From Oscillospiraceae bacterium (lineage in GTDB: Bacteria; Bacillota_A; Clostridia; Oscillospirales; Ruminococcaceae), in assembly GCA_900766795.1 (NCBI GenBank), contig CAAFWX010000041.1, positions 1-7,042 of the forward strand: a stretch of DNA of 7,042 nucleotides, read 5' to 3'. The position numbers were made by a program, and so were the translations under genes. Below, in pieces: positions 1 to 5,383 of this stretch. Position 1 is the first letter of the stretch; each line of letters begins with the position of its first letter. The notes under the pieces are model-generated. The model worked only from the letters and a program-made list of their open reading frames with translations, was not told the DNA's origin and made no database searches.

Positions 1-112
1 CAGCATTTCCTGCGTTGACCTGCAATACAACAGCTCGGAAGAATTGTCCCAACCCATAAAGACAATCACCATCAACTCCGTCACGGTTTACACCTACGGC
101 GGGCAGGAATAA
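1..112 (+). CDS. C-terminal end of a probable cyclophilin-type peptidyl-prolyl isomerase (truncated at window start)
   Basis: An open frame with codons starting at base 2 runs into TAA at 110-112, giving about 36 residues. The tail reads EELSQPIKTITINSVTVYTY near its end. It aligns without gaps to residues 239-274 of the next protein (NELSKPLKDIVISSVRVVEY region), with about 14 of 36 identical positions, including the ELS-P-K and I-I-S-V-V-Y pattern. That segment is the last beta strand of the cyclophilin fold. I therefore infer that this is the end of a paralogous isomerase. Unlike its neighbour it stops right after the fold (YGGQE) and lacks the acidic low-complexity tail. The next gene starts 18 nt downstream with no promoter or terminator between, so the two are probably cotranscribed. 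The N-terminus, and so its localisation, is outside the window. Confidence 0.7.
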   Translation, partial: SISCVDLQYNSSEELSQPIKTITINSVTVYTYGGQE

Positions 113-130
113 CGAAAGGAGCGGGAACTC

Positions 131-1126
131 ATGAAACTCAGAAACCTATTTCTCTGCGGTTTGGTTTGCGCCGCCATGCTTTCCCTCACCGCCTGCAAAA
201 AGGAAAAGAGTTCTGTCGGAAACGTTGAGGACATCACCTTTGCGCAGGGCGACAAGATTGCGGAAATCGTAATAGAGGACTATGGCACAATCCGCGCAAA
301 GCTTTTCCCTGACCTTGCTCCGAACGCTGTCGCAAACTTTGAGCAGCTTGCGGGGCAGGGCTATTACGACGGGCTTAAAATCCACCGAGTTATTGCCGAC
401 AACATGATTCAGGGCGGCTCGCTTAACGGCGACGGCACCGGCGGCACCGCGGTGATTAACGAAACGGGCTACTTCACCGTTGAAACAAGTGAGCTTGCAA
501 GAAATTTCTACGGCGCGCTCGGCTATGCGAACATCAACGGAAGAAACACCACGCAGTTCTACATCGTAAACAACAAGACCCCTGTCGATATCTCGAAATA
601 CAACGTCGATTTGCTTAAGGAGCGCGTCACTGAGCTTACCGAGCAGCAGGCTTCCCTTGACGCGGAATCCTCGCAGTATACCGTAATTTCCGCGGAAATA
701 TCCCACTACACCAAATTCTCCGAGATGCTGGAAAAGTCCACGGAGCAGGTCGCTGCAAAATACGCTTCAACGGGCGGTATTCCCCACTGGGACGGCGGGT
801 ACACCGTTTTCGGGCAGGTGTTTGAGGGCTTCGACGTGCTGGACGCCGTTTCCGCCGCGGAGGTAACAACCAACGCCGAAAACGAGCTTAGCAAGCCGCT
901 TAAGGACATCGTAATCTCCTCCGTCAGAGTTGTCGAATACGTTCCCGCAGAAACCGCAGAAGCCGGCGACGGAAAGAAGAAAACCGCCTCAGATTCCTCC
1001 ACACCCGAAGAAAACACGGTAAGCGAGGGCGGCACCGCCGAGGCAAAGCCTGATGAAGCAGGCAGCGAGGGTACGGTTGAGGTTACCTCCACAATCGAAG
1101 CGGGAGAACCTGCACAATCCGCATAA
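131..1126 (+). CDS. Cyclophilin-type peptidyl-prolyl cis-trans isomerase, lipoprotein
   Basis: This is predicted to catalyse cis-trans isomerisation of X-Pro bonds in exported proteins on the outer face of the membrane. The ATG at 131 follows AAAGGAG (115-121) at good spacing. Residues 1-22 are a lipoprotein signal (positive MKLR, hydrophobic core, lipobox LTAC with Cys22 as the lipidated residue), then a charged KKEKS linker. The cyclophilin fold runs from about 43 to 272. HR at 85-86 matches the catalytic Arg of CypA (Arg55), MIQGG at 92-96 matches MCQGG, TQFYIV at 141-146 matches SQFFIC, and DGGYTVFGQV at 221-230 is the family's DGxxxVFGxV block. CypA Phe60 is Asn91 here and Trp121 is His219, so the proline pocket is altered. 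About 60 helical, E/L/S/T-rich residues (154-213) interrupt the fold, as in other clostridial lipoprotein cyclophilins. Residues 273-331 are an acidic A/E/G/S/T-rich tail, probably disordered. The gene is followed directly by a terminator. Confidence 0.92.
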   Translation: MKLRNLFLCGLVCAAMLSLTACKKEKSSVGNVEDITFAQGDKIAEIVIEDYGTIRAKLFPDLAPNAVANFEQLAGQGYYDGLKIHRVIADNMIQGGSLNGDGTGGTAVINETGYFTVETSELARNFYGALGYANINGRNTTQFYIVNNKTPVDISKYNVDLLKERVTELTEQQASLDAESSQYTVISAEISHYTKFSEMLEKSTEQVAAKYASTGGIPHWDGGYTVFGQVFEGFDVLDAVSAAEVTTNAENELSKPLKDIVISSVRVVEYVPAETAEAGDGKKKTASDSSTPEENTVSEGGTAEAKPDEAGSEGTVEVTSTIEAGEPAQSA

Positions 1127-1137
1127 ATAAGTTTTTT

Positions 1138-1165
1138 GGGGTCATGTTACTGACCCCGTTTTTTT
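1138..1165 (+). terminator. Rho-independent terminator of the isomerase operon
   Basis: GGGGTCA (1138-1144) and TGACCCC (1151-1157) form a perfect 7-bp stem with a 6-nt loop, followed by G and seven Ts (1159-1165). It begins 12 nt after the isomerase stop codon. Only the plus strand has a downstream T-run, so it acts in one direction and separates the isomerase operon from trkA. Confidence 0.92.
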
Positions 1166-1208
1166 GGAGAAAACTTGTTTCCTTTCACGCATGTGGGCTG
1201 TTTTATGG

Positions 1209-1237
1209 TTGACATTCTTTGAAAAAAGGTGTATTAT
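1209..1237 (+). promoter_or_regulatory. Promoter of trkA-trkH (vegetative sigma type)
   Basis: TTGACA (1209-1214) is a perfect -35 and TATTAT (1232-1237) a 5/6 -10, separated by exactly 17 nt. Transcription should start near 1243-1245, giving a leader of about 40 nt. The leader has no room for a structured riboswitch. Any upstream in-frame start at 1229 would fall inside the promoter, which supports the ATG at 1283. Confidence 0.87.
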
Positions 1238-1270
1238 ATAAGGGTGTATGATTACAGACAGAATATACTG

Positions 1271-1276
1271 AAAGGA
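1271..1276 (+). promoter_or_regulatory. Ribosome binding site that fixes the trkA start
   Basis: AAAGGA lies 6 nt before ATG 1283. The frame is open further upstream to a GTG at 1229, but that codon lies in the promoter. The 18 extra residues are also unlike any RCK protein, whose first residues are normally the beta strand MxIIIxGxGxxG, as seen directly after ATG 1283. Confidence 0.82.
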
Positions 1277-1282
1277 CAGTTT

Positions 1283-2674
1283 ATGAATATAATCATAATA
1301 GGCTGCGGAAAAGTCGGAGCGGAACTTACCGCGAACCTTACAGAAGAAAGCAACAACATCACCGTCATTGATTTGTCGCAGGCAAAGCTTAACGCTATCG
1401 CGCAGAAATACGACGTCATGACCGTTTGCGGAAACGGCGCAACCCACCTTGTTCAGCAGGAAGCAAACATCGGCACCGCCGACCTGCTGATTGCGGTCAC
1501 AGGTTCGGATGAGCTTAATCTGCTGTGCTGCCTTATCGCGAAAAAGGCGGGTAACTGCCACACCATTGCCCGCGTGCGCTCGCCTCAATACAGCAGCGAA
1601 GCACCTTACCTTAAGGATGAGCTTGGTCTTGCCATGGTAATAAACCCCGAGCTTGAATCGGCGGCGGAGATGGCACGTGTGCTGCGCTTCCCCTCGGCAA
1701 TGAAAATCGACACCTTTGCAAAGGGGCGCGTTGAGATGCTGAAATTCAGGCTTCCCGAGGGCAGTCCGCTTGTCGGAATGGCGGTAAAAGAAATGAGCTC
1801 TAAGCTGCATACGGACGTGCTTATCTGCACCATTGAGCGCAGCGTGCCCGTGCCCGGAAGCGAGGACCAGACTACCGAGGAAGCCTACATCGCAAACGGT
1901 GACTTCGTTTTCGCGGAGAAGGACGTTATTTCGATGATTGCGACCCCGAGAAACGCAAACACCTTCTTCAAGAAAATCAACTACAAGATAAATTCCGTCA
2001 AGAATGTCATGATTGTCGGCGGTGGCGACATTGCTTATTACCTGTGCCAGATTCTTTCGAGGGCGGGTATCGAGGTCACTCTCATCGAAAAGGACGAGAA
2101 GCGCTGCGAGGAGCTGGAGAAGCAGCTTGATGACGTGAGCATAATATGCGGCGACGCGGCAGACCAGGAAACCCTGCTTGAAGAGGGGTTGGCGAATGTT
2201 GACGGATTTGTCGCAATGACAAATCTCGACGAGGAAAATATCCTGCTGTCGCTGTTCGCGAAGAGCGCGGGAAAGGCGAAGCTGGTCACTAAGATTAACC
2301 GAATTGATTTCGGCGACGTCATAAAGCACCTTGACCTCGACTCGATTATCTACCCGAAGAATGTCACCACAGAGAGCATTGTGCGCTATGTACGCGCGAT
2401 GAAGAACTCCATCGGAAGCAATATGGAAACGCTTTACACCGTCATCAAGGGTAAGGTCGAGGCGGCGGAGTTCACCATCAACGCAAACTCCCCTATCGTC
2501 AACATTCCGCTGATGGATTTGCGCTTCAAAAAGGATGTGCTTATTGCTGCAATCCTGCGCGACAGAAAAGCAATTATCCCGCGCGGTCACGACACGATTC
2601 AGCCGGGCGACTCGGTGGTTATCGTCACCACTCATCTTGAGCTGCACGACATCGGCGACATTCTCAAAAAATAA
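1283..2674 (+). CDS. trkA: TrkA, NAD-binding regulatory subunit of Trk K+ uptake
   Basis: This is the cytoplasmic gating ring subunit that binds nucleotides and controls the TrkH channel. The 463-residue product has nearly the length of E. coli TrkA (458) and the same four-part order: RCK-N (about 1-125), RCK-C (about 140-222), RCK-N (about 238-360), RCK-C (about 375-460). The first Rossmann motif is GCGKVG at 7-12 with acidic Asp30 ending strand 2 (VID), the usual NAD(H) ribose contact. A second motif, GGGDIA at 245-250 with Glu269, has Ala in place of the third Gly, so the two nucleotide sites differ. VCGNGA (48-53) and ICGDAAD (287-293) are the matching strand-turn blocks after each site. 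The RCK-C halves carry the small beta-alpha units ending in NGDFVFAEKD and PGDSVVIV. trkH follows after 11 nt with its own ribosome binding site, so the two form an operon. Being a complete two-RCK protein, it needs no partner RCK subunit. Confidence 0.96.
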   Translation: MNIIIIGCGKVGAELTANLTEESNNITVIDLSQAKLNAIAQKYDVMTVCGNGATHLVQQEANIGTADLLIAVTGSDELNLLCCLIAKKAGNCHTIARVRSPQYSSEAPYLKDELGLAMVINPELESAAEMARVLRFPSAMKIDTFAKGRVEMLKFRLPEGSPLVGMAVKEMSSKLHTDVLICTIERSVPVPGSEDQTTEEAYIANGDFVFAEKDVISMIATPRNANTFFKKINYKINSVKNVMIVGGGDIAYYLCQILSRAGIEVTLIEKDEKRCEELEKQLDDVSIICGDAADQETLLEEGLANVDGFVAMTNLDEENILLSLFAKSAGKAKLVTKINRIDFGDVIKHLDLDSIIYPKNVTTESIVRYVRAMKNSIGSNMETLYTVIKGKVEAAEFTINANSPIVNIPLMDLRFKKDVLIAAILRDRKAIIPRGHDTIQPGDSVVIVTTHLELHDIGDILKK

Positions 2675-2685
2675 GGGAGCTTTTA

Positions 2686-4122
2686 ATGAATTACAGAGCA
2701 ATCACCTATATCCTCGGTTGGATTCTGATTTTTGAATCGCTGTTCATGACCGTCCCGCTTATTACCTCGGCGTGCTTCGGCGAGTATTCCGTCATGTGGA
2801 GCTTCGCTGCGGGCGCGGGAATCTGCGTTGCTGCGGGCGGGCTGCTTATGCTGACAAAGCCCAAAAGCATGACTATCTACACCCGCGAGGGCTTTGTCAT
2901 TGTTTCGCTCAGCTGGATTGTGCTGTCGCTTTTCGGCGCGCTTCCGTTAATGTTTTCGGGGGCAATTCCGTCCTTTATCGACGCGCTTTTTGAGACCGTT
3001 TCGGGCTTCACCACCACGGGCGGAAGCATTCTTTCCTCGGTGGAGGATATGCCAAAGGGCGTGCTTATGTGGCGCAGCTTCACCCACTGGGTCGGCGGAA
3101 TGGGAGTGCTGGTTTTCGTCATGGCGTTTCTGCCGCTGTCGGGCGGTCAGAACATGAACATCATGAAAGCTGAATCCACAGGCCCGTCTGTCAGCAAGCT
3201 TGTCCCCCGCGTCAAGACAACCGCCATGCTGCTTTACTCCATCTATTTTGTGCTCACGGCTCTGGAGTTTGTTCTGCTGCTGTGCGGCGGTATGGACGTA
3301 TTTGAAGCGCTTAACACAGCCTTTGCAACAGCGGGCACAGGCGGATTCGGCGTAAAGAACGACAGCATAGGCGGCTATTCCACCTATATCCAGATTGTTG
3401 TGACAGTTTTCATGCTGCTGTTTTCGATAAACTTCGGCTGCTACTTCTTCATAATTTCGGGGCGGCTCAAGGAAGCTTTCAACGCGGAGTTCCGCGTATT
3501 CTGGTTAGTCGTAATCTCGGTGACAATCACCATTACGCTGAATATCCGCAGCATGTTCCCCTCGTTCGGCGAGGCGCTTAAGCACGCGAGCTTTACGGTC
3601 GCTTCCATCATCTCCACCACGGGCTTTTCAACGGTGGACTTCAACCTCTGGCCGGAGCTGTCAAGGACGCTTCTGGTGCTTATCATGTTTATCGGAGCGT
3701 GCGCGGGAAGCACGGGCGGCGGAATCAAGGTGACGCGAATCATGATTCTGTTCAAGGGCATGGCAAAGGAGCTTCAGAGCCTTGCGCACCCAAAGCAGGT
3801 CAAGAAAATCAAAATTGACGGTCACCCAATCAGCCACGAGGTTATCCGCTCGGTCAACGTCTACATGGTTTGCTTCATTCTCGTTTTCACGCTTTCGCTG
3901 GTGGCTATCTCCTTTGAGAACCACGACCTTATCACCTGCTTCACGGCGGTTACGGCGATGATAAACAACATCGGTCCCGGTCTTGAGGCAGTAGGACCCT
4001 CTGCGAACTTCGCGTTCTTCTCGCCGTTCAGCAAGGCAGTGCTGATTTTTGACATGCTGGCGGGCAGGCTTGAGCTGTTCCCTATGCTTATGCTGTTCAG
4101 CCCCGCTACCTGGAAGAAATAA
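2686..4122 (+). CDS. trkH: TrkH, K+-translocating membrane subunit of Trk
   Basis: This is the integral membrane K+ uptake channel of the Trk/Ktr/HKT superfamily, gated by TrkA. ATG 2686 follows GGGAG (2675-2679) at 6-nt spacing; the 478 residues compare with 483 for E. coli TrkH. It is very hydrophobic, with four M1-P-M2 repeats. All four pore loops keep a filter Gly: FTTTGGS (108-114), ATAGTGGFG (214-222), IISTTGFST (308-316) and MINNIGPG (425-432). HWVGGMGVLV (134-143) follows the first filter. CAGSTGGGIKVTR (339-351) is the conserved intramembrane gating loop of repeat 3. GRLELFPMLMLF (460-471) is the C-terminal signature with the conserved Arg461. A hydrophilic segment (360-385, AKELQSLAHPKQVKK) after repeat 3 is the expected cytoplasmic TrkA-facing loop. 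No residue is missing relative to the family. The gene ends 15 nt before a bidirectional terminator. Confidence 0.96.
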   Translation: MNYRAITYILGWILIFESLFMTVPLITSACFGEYSVMWSFAAGAGICVAAGGLLMLTKPKSMTIYTREGFVIVSLSWIVLSLFGALPLMFSGAIPSFIDALFETVSGFTTTGGSILSSVEDMPKGVLMWRSFTHWVGGMGVLVFVMAFLPLSGGQNMNIMKAESTGPSVSKLVPRVKTTAMLLYSIYFVLTALEFVLLLCGGMDVFEALNTAFATAGTGGFGVKNDSIGGYSTYIQIVVTVFMLLFSINFGCYFFIISGRLKEAFNAEFRVFWLVVISVTITITLNIRSMFPSFGEALKHASFTVASIISTTGFSTVDFNLWPELSRTLLVLIMFIGACAGSTGGGIKVTRIMILFKGMAKELQSLAHPKQVKKIKIDGHPISHEVIRSVNVYMVCFILVFTLSLVAISFENHDLITCFTAVTAMINNIGPGLEAVGPSANFAFFSPFSKAVLIFDMLAGRLELFPMLMLFSPATWKK

Positions 4123-4137
4123 GACATAAAAAAAGTT

Positions 4138-4166
4138 ATCCCCTCCGCTTGTTCGGAGGGGATTTT
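4138..4166. terminator. Bidirectional terminator shared by trkH and the convergent small gene
   Basis: ATCCCCTCCG (4138-4147) and CGGAGGGGAT (4154-4163) form a perfect 10-bp stem with a 6-nt loop. On the plus strand it is followed by a short TTTTC tract, terminating trkH. On the minus strand the seven As at 4128-4134 read as a T-run after the hairpin, terminating the small gene whose stop is at 4181-4183. The stronger T-run is on the minus side. Confidence 0.87.
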
Positions 4167-4180
4167 CGGTGTGAGCGGGG

Positions 4181-4297
4181 TTAGCCTTGAAGAATGTGAA
4201 TTACCCCGCCGAGGGCAAGCGCTGCGCAGACAGATACGTCAAAGACTATCATGCCTCTGGTAAACTGCTTTACGATGTTCTCAAAATTCTTTTTCAT
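4181..4297 (-). CDS. Small (38-residue) putative single-span membrane protein, unrecognised
   Basis: ATG at 4297-4295 opens 38 codons ending in TAA (4183-4181). The product begins MKKNFENIVKQFTRG, a basic and probably amphipathic N-terminus. A hydrophobic stretch from about Met16 to Leu36 (MIVFDVSVCAALALGGVIHI) is enough for one membrane span. That span includes Asp20, Cys24, a GG pair at 30-31 and His34, and the protein ends QG. It is too short for most gene finders. Support is contextual: a perfect GGAGG site 8 nt before the ATG, a near-consensus promoter upstream (4338-4366), and a terminator just after the stop. The opposite strand of the same stretch has no comparable signals. I do not recognise the family. 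It is convergent with trkH and downstream of trhA on the same strand, but separated from trhA by a terminator. A role as a small regulator of a membrane complex is only a guess. Confidence 0.72.
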   Translation of the reverse strand: MKKNFENIVKQFTRGMIVFDVSVCAALALGGVIHILQG

Positions 4298-4305
4298 GTT
4301 TTTTT

Positions 4306-4310
4306 CCTCC
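4306..4310 (-). promoter_or_regulatory. Ribosome binding site of the small membrane protein gene
   Basis: On the minus strand GGAGGA is followed by an A-rich 7-8 nt spacer and ATG (4297). This is the clearest Shine-Dalgarno sequence in the window and the main evidence that the 38-codon frame is translated. Confidence 0.75.
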
Positions 4311-4337
4311 GTGTTGTGGGTTTTAACTTACAATATC

Positions 4338-4366
4338 ATTATACAAAATCGGAGGGGTTTTGTCAT
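4338..4366 (-). promoter_or_regulatory. Promoter of the small membrane protein gene
   Basis: Read on the minus strand, ATGACA (4366-4361) is a 5/6 -35 and TATAAT (4343-4338) a perfect -10, with a 17-nt spacer. Transcription should start near 4331, leaving a leader of about 33 nt before ATG 4297. It lies beyond the trhA terminator, so the small gene is an independent transcription unit. Confidence 0.83.
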
Positions 4367-4392
4367 GAGATTTTCGATACACTATAATTATA

Positions 4393-4420
4393 TCCTGAAT
4401 AAGCTGCGGCAATTTCAGGA
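4393..4420. repeat. 7-bp inverted repeat upstream of the small-gene promoter
   Basis: TCCTGAA (4393-4399) and TTCAGGA (4414-4420) are perfect inverted copies separated by 14 nt. They lie 27 nt beyond the -35 box on the minus strand, with another TCCTGAA at 4499-4505. It could be an operator or a weak RNA hairpin in the trhA trailer; a repeat this short may be chance. The rest of 4298-4522 holds only the promoter, ribosome binding site and terminator listed separately. Confidence 0.35.
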
Positions 4421-4430
4421 CACTAACAGC

Positions 4431-4474
4431 AAAAAAAGACCGACCGAAGAAAAACTTCTCCGGTCGGTGTTTTT
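4431..4474 (-). terminator. Terminator of trhA (possibly bidirectional)
   Basis: ACCGACCG (4439-4446) pairs with CGGTCGGT (4461-4468); after one mismatch AGAA/TTCT extends the stem. On the minus strand it is followed by C and seven Ts (the As at 4437-4431), a strong terminator about 55 nt past the trhA stop. On the plus strand five Ts (4470-4474) follow, so it could work both ways. Confidence 0.88.
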
Positions 4475-4522
4475 ATCGGAATTTGCCGTCAGGTGTTTTC
4501 CTGAAAATAACGGCGGGTCAAT

Positions 4523-5200
4523 TCAGCAGTGCATTACCATAAGCATAATTGAGAAATAGTGGAAAACGCTTCCCGCAACCGTGAAGATGTGCCAAACCGA
4601 GTGGAAGTACTTCACCCGCTTGATGGCATAGAAGATAATCCCAATGGTGTATAACAATCCACCGATAAGCAGAAACCACAGCGACAGCGGCGGCACATGC
4701 TCCAGCATGGGCTTTATCGCAATAATGATGACCCAGCCCATGGCAATGTAGCAGACCACCGAGGGCTTTCTGAACTTTTCGAGGTTTATCGAGGTGAACA
4801 CGATTCCCAACACCGCAGCGCCCCAGACAATCCCGAAAAGCACCCAGCCGAATGCGCCGTGCAGCGTTACTAGCGTTATTGGGGTGTAGGTTCCTGCAAT
4901 AAGGAAGAAAATCGTGTTGTGGTCCATTATGCGGAAAAACGCCTTTGCTTTCGCGTTTGTAATCGCATGATAGAGCGTTGACATGGTGTAGAGAATGATA
5001 AGCGAAGCGCCGTAAACAGCGCAGCTCACAACTCCCCATGCATTGGAATAAATCGCGGCAATCACGATAAGCACCGCCGTCCCTGCAATGGACAGCAGGC
5101 TGCCTACGCCGTGGGTTACGGAATTGAATATCTCCTCGCCGAGAGTGTAGCGCTTTGGCGCTCTTTCGGCGGGAACAGATTTTTGTGTTTTCTCTGACAT
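4523..5200 (-). CDS. trhA: PAQR/hemolysin III family membrane protein (TrhA/YqfA type)
   Basis: A seven-helix integral membrane protein of the PAQR superfamily. Bacterial members are historically called hemolysin III; E. coli YqfA (TrhA) is linked to membrane homeostasis, and hemolytic activity should not be assumed. The 225 residues match the usual length (about 210-220). The N-terminus (1-20) is polar and cytoplasmic, then EEIFNSVTHGVG (22-33) is the family entry block. The putative zinc/hydrolase-like site is complete: S-x3-H in STLYH (74-78), Asp93 in MDHN, and H-x3-H in HSVWH (200-204). AGTYTPITL (102-110) is another family hallmark. Start choice: the frame is open upstream to 5320, but the promoter at 5225-5253 lies within that extension, and ATG 5200 follows a purine-rich GAGAGGG site. 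It is divergent from the GH2 gene, with its own terminator at 4431-4474. Confidence 0.93.
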   Translation of the reverse strand: MSEKTQKSVPAERAPKRYTLGEEIFNSVTHGVGSLLSIAGTAVLIVIAAIYSNAWGVVSCAVYGASLIILYTMSTLYHAITNAKAKAFFRIMDHNTIFFLIAGTYTPITLVTLHGAFGWVLFGIVWGAAVLGIVFTSINLEKFRKPSVVCYIAMGWVIIIAIKPMLEHVPPLSLWFLLIGGLLYTIGIIFYAIKRVKYFHSVWHIFTVAGSVFHYFSIMLMVMHC

Positions 5201-5224
5201 TTTTCGCCCTCTCTTTCCTCTAAA

Positions 5225-5253
5225 AGCATAGCACATCCGCGCGGCTTTGTCAA
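5225..5253 (-). promoter_or_regulatory. Promoter of trhA
   Basis: On the minus strand TTGACA (5253-5248) is a perfect -35, and TATGCT (5230-5225) a 4/6 -10 helped by an upstream TGC (extended -10), with a 17-nt spacer. The start would be near 5218, leaving a leader of under 20 nt before ATG 5200. This excludes longer upstream starts of trhA. Confidence 0.78.
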
Positions 5254-5278
5254 TAGCGTTTGGCAGGCATATCGTCAA

Positions 5279-5288
5279 ATCCGCGGAT
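5279..5288. promoter_or_regulatory. Palindrome between divergent promoters, possible operator
   Basis: ATCCGCGGAT is a perfect 10-bp palindrome with a central CG, in the middle of the trhA/GH2 divergent region, about 33 nt before the GH2 -35 box. TAGCGTT occurs as a direct repeat on either side (5254-5260 and 5296-5302), 42 nt apart. LacI-type sugar regulators bind CG-centred palindromes, so an operator is plausible, but no regulator gene is in view. Confidence 0.35.
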
Positions 5289-5321
5289 ATTCTTTTAGCG
5301 TTATTTTTTGCTGAAAACATC

Positions 5322-5350
5322 TTGACACAGCCGCAAAAGAATTATACAAT
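5322..5350 (+). promoter_or_regulatory. Promoter of the GH2 glycosidase gene
   Basis: TTGACA (5322-5327) is a perfect -35 and TACAAT (5345-5350) a 5/6 -10, with a 17-nt spacer. Transcription should start near 5357, giving a leader of about 27 nt that contains AGGAGGG (5372-5378), 5 nt before ATG 5384. I saw no convincing catabolite-response (cre) element around it. Confidence 0.86.
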
Positions 5351-5383
5351 AGGTATGTATGAATTTTTCTCAGGAGGGCAAAC

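Noticed and set aside
1229..1282. Longer N-terminus for TrkA from GTG 1229
   Set aside because: That codon lies between the -35 and -10 boxes, and RCK proteins begin directly at the strand encoded from ATG 1283.
1127..1282. c-di-AMP or other K+-related riboswitch before trkA
   Set aside because: The only clear structure is the isomerase terminator, and the trkA leader after the promoter is about 40 nt with no strong pairing.
1142..2701. 519-codon minus-strand open frame opposite trkA
   Set aside because: It is fully antisense to a clear trkA, runs through the trkA promoter and into the isomerase terminator, has no ribosome binding site, and its product lacks recognisable motifs. It arises from the codon use of trkA.
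4187..4387. 66-codon plus-strand frame opposite the 38-residue gene
   Set aside because: It starts with TTG and has no ribosome binding site or plus-strand promoter, whereas the minus strand has a full set of signals.
4251..4559. 102-codon plus-strand frame between trkH and trhA, with a GGAGGGG before the internal ATG 4365
   Set aside because: It reads through the trhA terminator hairpin and into the antisense of trhA. The apparent ribosome binding site lies in the spacer of the minus-strand promoter, and no plus-strand promoter is seen.
5201..5320. 40-residue N-terminal extension of TrhA
   Set aside because: The trhA promoter falls inside it, and the family starts near the polar segment following ATG 5200.
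5312..5327. Possible cre site overlapping the GH2 -35 box
   Set aside because: TGAAAACATCTTGACA lacks the central CG and the paired end required by the cre consensus.
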